Part shown: piece after piece, positions 44,716 to 54,721 of the stretch
How positions within the stretch are numbered: position 1 is the first letter of the stretch
Layout of the letters: the number at the start of each line of letters is the position of its first letter
Source: Gautieria morchelliformis
Taxonomy: Eukaryota; Basidiomycota; Agaricomycetes; Gomphales; Gomphaceae
Direction of reading: 5' to 3'
DNA: 64,000 bases
Assembly: GCA_015179125.1 (NCBI GenBank)
Contig: WHVA01000202.1
Coordinates: 119,205-183,204 of the forward strand
Translations under genes and position numbers: made by a program
Notes under the pieces: model-generated
What the model was told of the DNA's origin: nothing
Databases searched by the model: none
What the model saw: only the letters and a program-made list of their open reading frames with translations

Positions 44716-44998
44716 ATCATGATGGACTCCTACTCTATACTAGTACAGTACACAGTACACGGTCATCATGACATATTATCTGGTACGAACCCGTCGTATA
44801 TCATGATGCCGTACTACTATATACTAGTACAGTACACAGTACACAAGTACAGTCATCATGATAGTATACGGATACTTGGGTACGACTCGTACCCGTATAT
44901 CATGATGACCGTACTACTATATATTAGCAGTACACAGTACACAAGCCTTACGGTCATCATGATATACAGATATTTGGATACGACTCGTACCCGTATAT
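44716..44998. repeat. Three tandem units with inverted-repeat arms
   Basis: Units begin ATCATGATG at 44716, 44800 and 44899 (spacings 84 and 99 bp). Each has a core TACTAGTACAGTACACAGTA-like segment flanked by an arm and its inverse. In the third unit ATCATGATGACCGTA (44899-44913) and TACGGTCATCATGAT are a perfect 15-bp inverted repeat; the first two are imperfect. Units end CGACTCGTACCCGTAT or a variant. Confidence 0.85.
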
Positions 44999-45664
44999 GT
45001 TGGTACTGTAACCGTGACGTGACGGTGTAAAGTGCTAGGTTCCGTTAGAGGATACACGGTGGATGACGGAGGATGGACAGTGGCAGTGCCTGGGGGTACG
45101 GGGAGGAGACCGGGTAGGGGCGGGAGCAGAACGGTAGAAGATTAGATAGACCGTCATAGCTCGGACACGCGACAACCACACCCCGTCCCTCGCTTCCTGC
45201 CTCCCACCTCCACAATATCCAGACAGTAACTCACGACCACCCAACCGCCGTCCCCGCTCACCCCATGTGTCAAGTCCACCCCGGAGCCTTCCACGCGACT
45301 GGTCTGACCGCTGCTATTAGGTCTGGCCTCTGCAGCCTGCTATCCACCATTTCCCTTCCTCTTGCCGCAGTATCATCTTTCCACGTGCTTTCTCAACCCG
45401 CCCCATATCGTGAATGTACTTTCCCAGTTGCTTCACAGCCTCGCGTCTCCCGAGCGGCATCACACTCTTTATCCCCTTCACCCCTCTTCATACTACGTCG
45501 TCCTCGCTCCGAGTCCATCACCCTTCTTCATGCGGCACACTTACCTCGTGCAGCCACACAAGAACCTCGTGATGAACAGTCTCATCTCTTCTTCTGCACG
45601 CCACTGTTGGGGTTATCGGGGATAAGCTAGAACGCAGTCAGGGTGGAGGGGAGATCGGTCAGGG
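44999..45664. other. Non-coding region before Copia-1
   Basis: About 660 bp; a 121-codon plus-strand frame (45265-45630) is Ser/Pro/Leu-rich, has no domain, and looks like chance. Nothing else is supported. Confidence 0.4.
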
Positions 45665-45909
45665 TGTTGTCTCATGTCAGTAGCCTCGGGCATATGCCCG
45701 AGGCCGTATATAGTGCAGAACCATAGTTAGCGGCACCTCAGTGAACTACCTTATTCACTGAGGTGCGTATCCTTTTCTATCGACGTCTAGATATAAATCC
45801 ACTCACTCTGTTGATAGCTTCTATATCTAGGTAGAGTACTAATACATACTCAGTGAACTACCTTATTCACTGAGCTTCTATATCTAGACTACTGCGCATA
45901 ACCTCCACA
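45665..45909 (+). repeat. Copia-1 5' LTR
   Basis: The stretch ends CTCCACA directly before a primer binding site and probably starts TGTTGTCTC near 45665; the other LTR is not in the window to confirm. It holds a 22-bp perfect palindrome (45683-45704), a 13-bp hairpin (45733-45766), and a second 9-bp hairpin with the same loop CTACCTTA (45849-45874). It also carries two TCTATATCTAG-like direct repeats. Confidence 0.6.
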
Positions 45910-45921
45910 GGTTATGGGCCC
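45910..45921 (+). promoter_or_regulatory. Copia-1 primer binding site (half initiator-tRNA type)
   Basis: GGTTATGGGCCC at 45910-45921 matches, with one difference, the complement of the anticodon stem-loop of initiator methionine tRNA (GGTTATGAGCCC). Copia-type elements are known to prime from the half-molecule of this tRNA. Its position right after the LTR end and before gag fits. Confidence 0.75.
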
Positions 45922-45934
45922 CGCAGAGCGCACC

Positions 45935-47115
45935 ATGCCATCCTCCACCTCGAAGTCGTTCGCCATCCCAAAGCTGGCTCGGGACGGCACGAATTGGGTA
46001 ACGTGGAAAGGTCAGACGCTAGCTACGCTAGCGACGACTCGAGGTGCCAGACGGCACCTAGAGGGGACCGCTAGGATCCCCCCGACGCTCCCCATGTACC
46101 CAACTGGCCACACCTTGACGGAGAAGGAGGAGGAGGAATTAGAAGAGCTGGAAAAACGCTGGGATGACTATCACCAGCGCGAGGCGACTATCAAGGCGCA
46201 GATCTTCACCACGGTGCCCGATAGCGTCCTCATAGAGGTACGGAACCTGGACACCGCGAAGGAGGTCTGGGACGCCATGTGCGCGAAGCACGAGGCGAAG
46301 GCCCTCACTGTCAAGGTCGACATGCGACAACGCATGTACGAAATGAAATGTGAGGACGACTTGAATGTCCGCACTCACCTAGAGTCGCTCATGAAAATGC
46401 ATGAACAACTGGCGAGTATGAACGCGGCACTCACCGATGACGATCTAGTGACCATCATCCTCGGTTCGCTCCTGAAGTCCTATCGCCCACTGATAAACGC
46501 CATCACGATGTCTGCAACGCACGTGAAGGCAAAATTGGAACCCGATCAGGTGGTGGAAACGCTGATTGACGAGTTTGAACAACTTACCACCGAAGAACGT
46601 CAGCTCAAGGCCAGCGAGAACGCACTGGTAGCAGCGAAGGGCCGCGGAAAACCACAGCCACGCAGCGGAACCTCCAGCAACGCTAGGACTGACTTAGAAT
46701 GTTGGAACTGCGGCAAAAAGGGGCATAAGAAGGCAGATTGCCGTTCTAAGGCCAAGAAGAAGGATAAAAAGGAGGGTGACACTGACAAGAAAGGCACCGA
46801 CTCGGCGAACACAGCGACGGGAGGCGAGGAGTTCGCCTTCACGACGACGTTCGCTGGGACTGCACTCGCACTAGGAATGAGTCAGATAACGGGCCGCGAG
46901 GTCGACGTCTACGACTCAGGAGCGTCAGGGCACATGTCACCAGACTGGCATCGGTTCGTTACCTTCAAAGAGATCGCGCCACGTGCGATCAACGCCGCGG
47001 ACAAGATGATATTCCAGGCTATCGGGATAGGGAACATGAGGATAGGCATCCCCAACGGGAAGACAACGACGCACGTTACCTTGCGGGACGTGTTGTATTG
47101 CCCAGATCTGGCATT
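45935..47115 (+). CDS. Ty1/Copia gag-protease, Copia-1 (truncated)
   Basis: MPSSTSKSFAIPKLARDGTN starts a UBN2-type Copia gag (WVTWKGQTLATLATTRGARR; VRNLDTAKEVWDAMCAKHEA; DDDLVTIILGSLLKSYRPLI). A CCHC knuckle CWNCGKKGHKKADC follows, then the protease catalytic segment VDVYDSGASGHMSPDW, and LRDVLYCPDLAF. The frame is intact to 47115, where the family-A LTR cuts in; the open frame runs on for 25 codons (to 47191) only by chance. Integrase, reverse transcriptase and the 3' LTR are missing. The undamaged frame suggests a recent element. The methionine at 45935 was chosen over that at 45914 because the latter overlaps the primer site. Confidence 0.88.
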
Positions 47116-47605
47116 TGTAAGGGCAACCCTGGCTAGTTGTGGAGATCACACTACCACACAACTGACAAGGGGAAATCCAAAGTATGTATAAATGAACAGA
47201 GTATACAAGAGAGGGGATTCTCACCTGACAAGGGGAAATCCAAAGAGAAAATTCTAAGGACCCCCAATGTCAGCGAGCCTGTATTATACTACGCTGCGCA
47301 GCCAGGGACAACACTCGGCACCCGCCATCAACCCTGCATCTCCCTGACCACCCTGAGCCTTGATCGACCCTTGATGCCACCTATTACGCAAGTCGCTTGA
47401 TTTCCGACACTGTTCCGAGAGTGGAAGTCGGAAGTTGGAGTGGAACTGGCGAGGCGAACAGAACTGGTGGAAGTTCTCCCAGAAGCGGAATCATTTCCGA
47501 AAGCGGAGGCGGAGATGGAATTGGAACCGGAAGCGGAGTCGGAAATGGAGTCGTAACTGGGTGAGGTATCGGAACTGGAAATGGAAAACAGGGTGTCCCC
47601 TGACA
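47116..47605 (-). repeat. E1 3' LTR (490 bp)
   Basis: TGTAAGGGCAACCCTGGC ... GTGTCCCCTGACA. It carries AGAAAATTCT and GAACAGAGTATACAAG, as in the solo LTR at 38156, and differs from the E1 5' LTR (AGAAAAGTCT, GAACGGAGCATACAAG). 5' and 3' LTRs of one insertion start identical, so these came from different elements. Confidence 0.9.
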
Positions 47606-47620
47606 TCACCCCCCCTCTAG
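47606..47620 (-). promoter_or_regulatory. E1 polypurine tract
   Basis: On the minus strand CTAGAGGGGGGGTGA lies immediately upstream of the 3' LTR start TGTCAGG. E2 has CTAGAGAGGGGGTGA at 55185-55199. This is the plus-strand primer in LTR elements. Confidence 0.75.
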
Positions 47621-47765
47621 TGTGCTGCGTCCTCGAAGCACGGGACACGAGGGATTGAAATGCCAGTGAGCGGATTCGGCGAGGGGCACCGGGGTGTGTC
47701 CTATAGAACTCACGGAGTTTGTCTGGAGCAGAAACATCTTGCTCCGGGATCCACGAATTTTCCTC

Positions 47766-48680
47766 TTATCCATACCCTTCCCATTTCACGAGGAATTGGA
47801 GTCGTCCTCGCACAAACCGGCTGTCCAGGATCCATTCCACCACATAGTGCTCTTCCCCATCTACAATTTCCGGCGGAGGTGGCGGACGAGCCTTCCGACC
47901 TGGAATTGGGTCCTCAAGAATAGGGAGTAACTTCACTACGTTGAAGATGGGGTGGAGGCGGGGCATGGACATCGGAAGTCGGAGGCGGTATGCATTCTGT
48001 CCAACCCTCCGCGTCACTGTGAAGGGCCCAAGGTAGCGGTGGGCAAGCTTCTGCGAAGGGCGTGTGGTGCGGATGTCACTTGCATCTAGATACACCTTAT
48101 CTCCAACTTGGTACTCCGGGGCAGGAACCCGGCGTTGGTTGTAGTACCTTGCCATGTCATCCTTGGCCTTCGCAAGGGCCGACTTGGCTTCCGAAAGGGT
48201 GGAGTCCATGCGGTCTCGGAACTCATTGACTGTCTCTAGTCGGGACTCTGCCTGGCGTGGCTCGAGGCCCATCCGTGGGTGTCGTCCGGAGTCAAGCATG
48301 AAGGGAGTCTGTTGTGTGGCGGAATGGACATGGTTGTTGTATTGGAATTCCGCCAGTGGAAGTAACTCATCCCAGTCATCCTGCCTCTCATTGACAAAGA
48401 GGCAGAGATATTGCTCCAATTCCTGATTGACCCGTTCTGTCTGTGCGTCACCCTGCGGATGGTATGCTGTGGTGGTAGCCAGCTTTATGCCGAGCAGGCG
48501 GTAGAGCTCCCGAGTCAGTTCCGCGACAAACTGCGGACCTCGGTTGGAAACAACTTGCTTCGGGAGCCCATGCAACTTCCAGACATGTGCAAGGAACAGG
48601 CGGGCCGCTCCGAGGGCTGTGATCGTCGTGTGCATCGGAATGAAGTGGGACACCTTGCTTACCGAATCCACAACGTTCAT
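47766..48680 (-). pseudogene. E1 integrase C-terminal half with chromodomain
   Basis: [15 protein letters not shown] starts after the first catalytic Asp. The second catalytic position reads [10 protein letters not shown] where E2 has VVSDRGPQF, a D-to-N change caused by a CpG transition. The Glu motif [16 protein letters not shown] is intact. Then come GPY/F-type [17 protein letters not shown] and a chromodomain, [20 protein letters not shown] with VKWEGYG. The chromodomain is known to tether such integrases to modified nucleosomes. The loss of the catalytic Asp makes this copy inactive. Confidence 0.85.
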
Positions 48681-48791
48681 GATTGCGTCGTAGCCATGAG
48701 ACTCTGGGAGTTCAACGATGAAGTCGACACTGATGGTGTCCCAGCGGGATTCGGGAATCGGGAGCGGAGCAAGTTCTCCGACAGGCGGATG

Positions 48792-49355
48792 TCATTGTGC
48801 TTTGGTTCGGAGACAAAGGTCACATGTCTTCACGTACTGTCCAATGTAGCAGGACATCTGAGGCCACCAGTAATTCCGAGCCACTAACTCCAGCGCCTTC
48901 CACCTGCCAGCATGCCCAGCGACCCGTATGTCATGGTGCTGGGACACGATGTGGCGGCGGAGGTCCGTCCCACCTGGAACATAGACCTTGCCTCTGAAGT
49001 GGAGCAGTCCATCATGTTCCGACCATTCCGCTGCCCGTACAGACCGTGAGTGCCCTTTCCGAAGTTCCTCCACTGCCTTCACGACCAACTCCTCCTTCTC
49101 TCCATTCCGGTACTGCCTCCAGATGTCCCGGAGCATTTCCACTTCCGCCCCAACTGCAGTCACTCCCTCTAGGGCACAGATTGCAAAGAGACTAGGGCAG
49201 AGCAGTGTCATACCCACGTTGTCTCCACTTCCGCTTCCATGATCCGCGCGGCGGGATAGGGCATCGGGCTTGCCCATGGTGCGGCCGGGGCGGTGGCGGA
49301 GCAGGAAGTCAAACCGGGACAGGTGTAGGGACCACCGTGCTTGTCGTCGGTTCAA
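48792..49355 (-). pseudogene. E1 RNase H end and integrase N-terminus
   Basis: NRRQARWSLHLSRFDFLLRH (RNase H end), then DALSRRADHGSGSGDN and the zinc-finger region VSQHHDIRVAGHAGRWKALE ... CDLCLRTKAQ, stop at 48792. E2 continues without a stop here. The upstream stop at 49437 (TGA, E2 has CGA) separates it from the reverse transcriptase; both are CpG transitions or close to them. Confidence 0.8.
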
Positions 49356-49436
49356 CTTCTTAGATGTGCGGAAATACTCGAGGTTCTTGTGGTCTGTCCA
49401 GATCTCAAATGGGCATAGAGCACCCTCGAGGAAGTG

Positions 49437-50531
49437 TCACCACTCCTCCAGCGCTCGGATGATTGCCAGCATCTCCTTGTCATGGATCTCATAGTTCCGC
49501 TCGACCGGACTGAGGCTCTTAGAGAAGAAGGCAATCGGATGCCACCCCCCACCATCTTCCGATGACTGTTGTGACAAGACCGCTCCGGTAGCTGTGTCGG
49601 AAGAATCCGCCTCGACTCGATAAGGGCGAGAGTCGTCGGGAAAGATCAGGACCGGGGCGGAAGTGATCAGCTCTTTGAGTTTGTCGAAGGAGGCCTGTTC
49701 CGGCTCCCCCCACCGCCATCCAACCTCCTTCTTGGTGAGGTTGAAGAGGGCACGGGCGTGGCAGGAGAAGTCCTTGATGAACCGCCGGTAGAAATTGACA
49801 AACCCAATGAAGGACTGGACCTCCTTCTTGTTCCGCGGCACCGGCCAATCCGATACACCGGAAACTTTGACTGGGTCCATTTCCACCTCTCCTTCCGACA
49901 CAATCACCCCAAGATACTCTATCCACGTCCGCTCAAATTCGCACTTTTCCGGCTTGAGACACAGGTTGTACTCCCGGAGCCGTTCCAGCACTCTCCGCAC
50001 GACTTCCCGATGTTCCGACATTGTTTTTGTGAAGATGAGGATGTCATCGAGGTAGACACAGACAACCCCTTCTGCTATCATGTCACGGAAAATGTCATTC
50101 ATCATCGTCTGGAATGTGGCGGGACTGTTGGTGAGGCCAAAGAACATGACCTGTGGATCAAAGAGTCCTCGGTTGGTGCAGAATGCGGCCTTCCACTCGT
50201 CTCCCTCCCAGATCCGGACATTATTGAAGCCCCAGTGGACATCCAGCTTAGTGAAGTACCTCGCCCCGCGGAGTTGTGTGATCAGTTCGGAAATGAGTGG
50301 AATGGGGTACCGGTTCTTGATCGTGATTGCATTCAAGGCCCGGTAATCCTGCACAAGTCTGAGCGAGCTGTCCTTCTTCTTGATGAAGAACACTGGAGAT
50401 GCCATGGGTGACTTGGAGGGGCGGATCCTCCCTGTACAGAGGTTTTCCGCAAGGAATGCATCGAGCTCTACCTGCTCCTTGGGTGACAGCGGGTAGATGT
50501 TGCAGTTGGTGGGCTTTGACCCAGGCTCCAA
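49437..50531 (-). pseudogene. E1 reverse transcriptase
   Basis: 364 codons, with the motifs SPMASPVFFIKKKDSSLRLV, YFTKLDVHWGFNNVRI, MFFGLTNSPATFQTMMNDIF, and the catalytic box VVCVYLDDILIFT (near 50040-50080), then RNase H start YRVEADSSDTATGAVLSQ, KEMLAIIRALEEW and TGA at 49437. The frame across the catalytic box is intact here, in contrast with E2. Six or more residues differ from E2 by CpG-type changes (R to C, R to H, R to W, G to S). Confidence 0.85.
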
Positions 50532-51300
50532 CTCGATGGCGTGGTCCCACAGCTTCCGCGGAGGCAGGGCATCAAACGACTCCTTGGAAAAGACATCCTC
50601 GAACTCCCGCAGGTACTCCGGAATTTCGCCTCCACTCTATCATGCCTCTTAGAGGCTTCAGCAAGGCGTTGCGAAATATTTCCGGTGGCGCGGATGTGTT
50701 CCGCTTCCGGCGGAAGGTTTACGTACAGCAAGCGCTCCCCTTCGCCAGAGTGTCTCCGAGCCAGTCGGACGACGTCGGAATCGAATTGGAATTGGAATTG
50801 GAATGGGATCCGGTTCAAATTCCGCGTCCGAGTCTTCTTCTGCAAGCAGTGGATGGGGCCAGAACGACATGTCTGTATGAGCCGTTCGGTCTTCGCTGCT
50901 CCTGGCGCTCCTTCCGCACTTCCGACCTGCACATGTGACACTTGGCTGGACATCGACTCATCAGTACCTTCCGAGTCTGCCAATTGATCTCCGGGTTGTG
51001 CTCCTGAAGCCAGGTAAACCGAGGATGATGTCTGCTCCCCAGGCTGGTGACTGCAAAGGAAGTGCGTTCTGAGTGTCCATCGTACGGAGAATTGTGTCTA
51101 CTATCTCCGTGATGGACCCTGCCTCATTGGGGCTTCCATCCACATTGAAACCGGGATTGCACGTTGCAACTTCCGCGTGGTCAGTCGGTTCCGTTCCACA
51201 TAGTCCCGGTCCTATAAACTGACCAGTGGCCCTGCAATCGACAAGGGCGGGTCCGGATTTGACTTCCGCCGTATCTGTCGTCTGGATCTCCACCTTAATG
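50532..51300 (-). pseudogene. E1 protease region, frame-broken
   Basis: The minus strand carries KSGPALVDCRATGQFI, where the retropepsin motif in E2 is DCGATG; the Gly-to-Arg change next to the catalytic Asp comes from a CpG transition. Frameshifts follow quickly, then FNVDGSPNEAGSITEIVDTI. Nothing here could give a working protease. Confidence 0.75.
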
Positions 51301-51508
51301 ACTAGTGACTTGGGGCCAGGGGTGGCAGCAACAACATAGCGCTTTGGAAGGCGTCTCTCCCAAGGGCGGATGCGGGATGGATGGGGTGTCGGATTTGGTT
51401 TTTGTGTGACTTTATCTGGTGGGTCTGTACGAAGTGAGGGCAGTGGGGCTTTTCATTCTCTACTTCAAGACAGGCAACCGGTTATGTAAGGCAGCAGGGG
51501 CACACATC

Positions 51509-52682
51509 TCACCCGCTGCGTGTCACAAAATCCGACGCATCTTCCGCTTCCGGTGGACCATGTTCCGCATTTTCGGAATTTTCTTCCACAGTGGGCACTC
51601 CGCTTATGTCTGCAAGTGCGAGGAACTCTGGAAGGATCTCGAGTTTCTCCTCTGTGGTCATAAGCCGGATATCAAAGGCTTGGGGGCACTCGCAAGCATA
51701 GTGGCCTGGTTGTCGACAGCGGAAGCAGGTGATAGTTCCGTGGCCTTTTCCGCGCATGCGGTCAACATCCATCGGGTCAGGGCCACTCTTCGAGGGAGGA
51801 GGGCTATGGTTCCTAATAGGAGCAGGCGGAACAAGCATCGGAAATATTTTCCGTGTGGGAATGAATGCACTTCCGGGTTTTGGCACAGGTGGAGTAGGAC
51901 AAGTGGAACTGCGTGTCATGTTCCGGCTCATCTTCACGAAGGCCTCATTTGCCTCCCTGTTCCGAGACACCTTCTGCGCAGCTTGGTACCACCCTTCCGG
52001 GTCATCAAAATCCGGAGATCCATCCCCAAGCAGCGCAACTTGGTTCTGGAGTGTCGGATCAAGTCCTCGTCGGAATTTGATGACGATCGTCTTGTCGTCG
52101 TCATATTCCGCAAGGTCGATGAGCTCCTGGAAGCGATCAATGTAGTCATCGACCGATCCTTGGCCTGGTACCAGCTTGTCCCCTCGAGCTTCGTAAGGGC
52201 TGTGAGCTGCTCGTTTTTTGGGCAGAACTGGTCGGAAAATGTTTTCTCGAAGGCGTCCCAGTCCCGGAAGTAGTTCCCCTTGCCCTTCGCTTCATGTCGG
52301 ATCACCTTGTTTGCAAAACGGGCTGCGCGGTCCGATTTGAAAAAGGACAATGCCAGTGAATCCGAGCCTGGTCGTTAGGAAAGAGGTCTCCGACAATTGC
52401 GAAGTAGATGCTGCATGTGTTGAAGAATGCGCGTCCCTTCTCCCGATCTCCGTCAAAGTCCGCCGGAGTTGCGGGTTTGACCTTTGCTAACTTCGCGGAC
52501 TTTCTCTCTTCCGCTAGTTCCGCTTTTCCGAAATCCAGATCATCCAGCATTTCATTTCCACCACTTTGTGGAATATCTAACTTAGCCAAAATCGCTTGTA
52601 AGGCTGTTTCAATCGCGTCGGTCTTCATCCGGTTCCGCATCAATTCCTCCTCCATATTCCGAAGACAAGCATCCGGATCCAT
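51509..52682 (-). pseudogene. E1 gag, frameshifted
   Basis: Start MDPDACLRNMEEELMRNRMK at 52682 with a predicted helical N-terminus (IETALQAILAKLDIP), then TPADFDGDREKGRAFFNTCS (capsid), FRDWDAFEKTFSDQF, and a CCHC knuckle CFRCRQPGHYACEC near 51690. Frames change near 52320 and 51950. The architecture equals that of E2. Confidence 0.8.
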
Positions 52683-52857
52683 GTTGGAAGGAGAAATATG
52701 GGACGGGATTTCCGGAGTTGGGAGCTCGACGTAAGAAGAGGGGCTGTCGTACGCTGTGTGTGCGGAAGAGGTTGCGATCTCCTAGTCGCTGTCTCCGATT
52801 CCGAACGCACCTATGGCGAATGCAACGCGCAGTACAACCGCCGGTCCTCTAGGGGAG

Positions 52858-52867
52858 AGACTTTTCT
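52858..52867 (-). promoter_or_regulatory. E1 putative self-priming site
   Basis: On the minus strand AGAAAAGTCT lies two bases downstream of the 5' LTR end. It is perfectly complementary to AGACTTTTCT inside the LTR (53000-53009), which sits about 26-32 nt downstream of a TATAATA (53035-53041), where a transcript would start. Tf1-type chromoviruses prime from their own RNA 5' end in this way. No tRNA-complementary site was recognised here. Confidence 0.6.
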
Positions 52868-52869
52868 GC

Positions 52870-53357
52870 TGTAAGGGCAACCCTGGCTAGTCGTGGAGAT
52901 CACACTACCACACAACTGACAAGGGGAAATACAAAGTATGTATAAATGAACGGAGCATACAAGAGAGGGGATTCTCACCTGACAAGGGGAAATCCAAAGA
53001 GAAAAGTCTAAGGACCCCAATGTCAGCGAGTCCGTATTATACTACGCTGCGCAGTCAGGGACAACACTTGGCACCCGCTATCAACCCTGCACCCCCTGAC
53101 CTCCCTGACCCTTGATCGACCCTTGATGCCACCTATTACGCGAGTCGCTAGATTTCCGACACTGTTCCGGGAGTGGAATTCGGAAAGTGGACTGGAACTG
53201 GCAAGGCGCACAGAACTGGTGGAAGTTCTCCCGGAAGCGGAATCATTTCCGAAAGCGGAGGCGGAGATGGAATCGGAACCTGAAGCGGAGTCGGAAATGG
53301 AGTCGGAACTGGGTGTGGTGTCGGAACTGGAAATGGAAAACAGGGTGTCCCCTGACA
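52870..53357 (-). repeat. E1 5' LTR (488 bp)
   Basis: TGTAAGGGCAACCCTGGC ... GTGTCCCCTGACA with an internal TTCCGA/TCGGAA-rich tail of roughly 200 bp. TATAATA on the minus strand is at 53041-53035. It directly abuts the truncated Copia-2 LTR at 53358. Confidence 0.9.
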
Positions 53358-53625
53358 ATAACACTACAAGCATATAGGTGAGCTAAGATAGATGCGAGAC
53401 TAATAACGAGTTTCTTACCTCAGTAAATGCTTCGATGCAAAGTACTGAGGTAGAGTACAGAAAATACTAGCTACTTATAGTTCTTGGAGAACAATGAGAA
53501 TTAAACTACAATAGGGACATCAGGACCAAGGAAAATATAGAACAATGAAGCTGCGCATGCTTTGTCACAATGGGGTGACATGGGGTGATGCGGTTTGCTA
53601 TTGTGCTTATGCGTTCACTCCTACA
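53358..53625 (-). repeat. Copia-2 3' LTR, truncated by E1
   Basis: On the minus strand the LTR starts TGTAGGAGTGAACGC at 53625, after the purine tract TTTGAGGGGGAG (about 53626-53637), and is cut at 53358 by the E1 LTR. It holds an imperfect hairpin CCTCAGTA...TACTGAGG near 53419-53450. Confidence 0.7.
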
Positions 53626-53632
53626 CTCCCCC

Positions 53633-53914
53633 TCAAACTGCCATCAGCCCGAGCTCTACCGCAAAAGGCTTAACCTTTGTTGATGGTAGGGCCTTGGTAA
53701 GTGCATCAGCCACCATGTCTTTGGTGGGACAATATACAAGGTGAACAGCTCCTTGTTCGATGATCCAGTGGATGAAGTGAAAACATACGTCAATATGTTT
53801 TGTTCGTGCGTGATACTGATGGTCCTTTGTGAGCGCAATCACCGATTGATTGTCGGAAAACAGCGGGGTGGGAGATAATTCGAGGTCAAAGAGTTGTTTG
53901 ATAAGGGAGTGAAG
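53633..53914 (-). pseudogene. Copia-2 RNase H, C-terminal part
   Basis: SLIKQLFDLELSPTPLFSDN, QSVIALTKDHQYHARTKHID, LVYCPTKDMVADALTKALP, ELGLMAV, stop, a typical Copia RNase H end. It continues the half at 61353-61600 (THAAKEALWLH), from which it is separated by an inserted 1.26-kb LTR-like element containing E2. The 5-bp duplication TGAAG at 53910-53914 and 61353-61357 marks the break. Confidence 0.85.
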
Positions 53915-54148
53915 TGTCAAGATTGGTTTTTAGGCGTTAATATCGTGTCTTAGTGAACACAGCGAATGCCCGAATAACTTGTGCGAATAAGTGTGCCGTT
54001 CGGCGAATAAGTGAACCGATGGACGTTTCACGAAACAAAAGGGGTTGCCCGAACGGGGCTTGCCCTGTCTACAGTCGTAGCGGAACAGCTCGCAGTACTT
54101 GACGATGCAACGTGCAAGATACTGTGGAAGGGCTGTCTAAGTTTCGAC

Positions 54149-54172
54149 AGTCCCTTCGCTGGCGAAGGGACT
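54149..54172. repeat. 11-bp perfect hairpin in the LTR-like element
   Basis: AGTCCCTTCGC (54149-54159) and GCGAAGGGACT (54162-54172) with a 2-nt loop. A second CCCTTCGCC occurs just downstream at about 54181-54189. It could be a structure in the LTR transcript. Confidence 0.7.
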
Positions 54173-54721
54173 CCTGAGGAGCCCTTCGCCAACAGCGCAG
54201 AGAGTAGTTTGAAGGCTAAGGTAACGAAGATGAAGTATGAGAACTCACCAGTGATGCCTAAGTCCTTGGCTGGTTGAAGATCGAAATCTTCAAGGAAGGG
54301 CTCAAGATGATAATCACAGCGAGGTCAAGTTTGCACAAGATGGACGACGTATGATAATTGAACTGGGGAATATACATGCGAATGTAAACTACTTATATCG
54401 GATGCTTGTACGGTATCAGCGAATAGGAAAGAGGCCGTCACGAGTCAGGGTTGGATAGGGGTGCGCAGTCATGATACTAAGGAGATGGAATAAACATACA
54501 ATAGAGTGAGGGAAGAATGCGAACATGAAACGGTGGAGAGTAAAGGGGGCGAAGGCACTTATGGACAAAACCATGTCTTGGGACCCGCATACACGCTACC
54601 CTGCATGGACTCTTCGTCCACTGGGTCGATCCCACACGACCTACGGAAGGAACGCTCCGCAAACATACTTTGGCCATACGAAAACCCAAAGGGGTTGGAT
54701 TTAAGAAGATGATGGGGTTAG

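Larger units (their letters stand above)
47116..53357 (-). mobile_element. Family-A Ty3 chromovirus, copy E1
   Basis: Full-length minus-strand element with LTRs at 47116-47605 (3') and 52870-53357 (5'), gag at about 52682-51509, and pol from about 51300 to 47766. Flanks are GCATT on the left (inside Copia-1 protease) and ATAAC on the right (inside the Copia-2 LTR), so there is no target duplication and the host sequences differ. It has several frameshifts and stops and cannot be autonomous. It is about as long as E2 and similar throughout, but with many CpG-to-TpG or CpA differences. Confidence 0.9.

Noticed and set aside
44716..44998. CRISPR-like array
   Set aside because: The organism is a eukaryote, repeats are unequal in spacing, and the intervals are themselves repeated.
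44647..45030. 127-codon open frame over the tandem repeat
   Set aside because: The Tyr/Ser/Val-rich translation comes from the repeat units themselves; unit spacing is not always a multiple of three.
47116..47191. Gag C-terminal extension of Copia-1 into 47191
   Set aside because: The last 25 codons are LTR sequence of E1; the same residues are encoded by other family-A LTRs.
51419..52273. Long plus-strand open frame of 284 codons
   Set aside because: It is the antisense of the family-A gag; the same antisense frame recurs at 58997-59851 opposite E2 gag, and no domain is visible.
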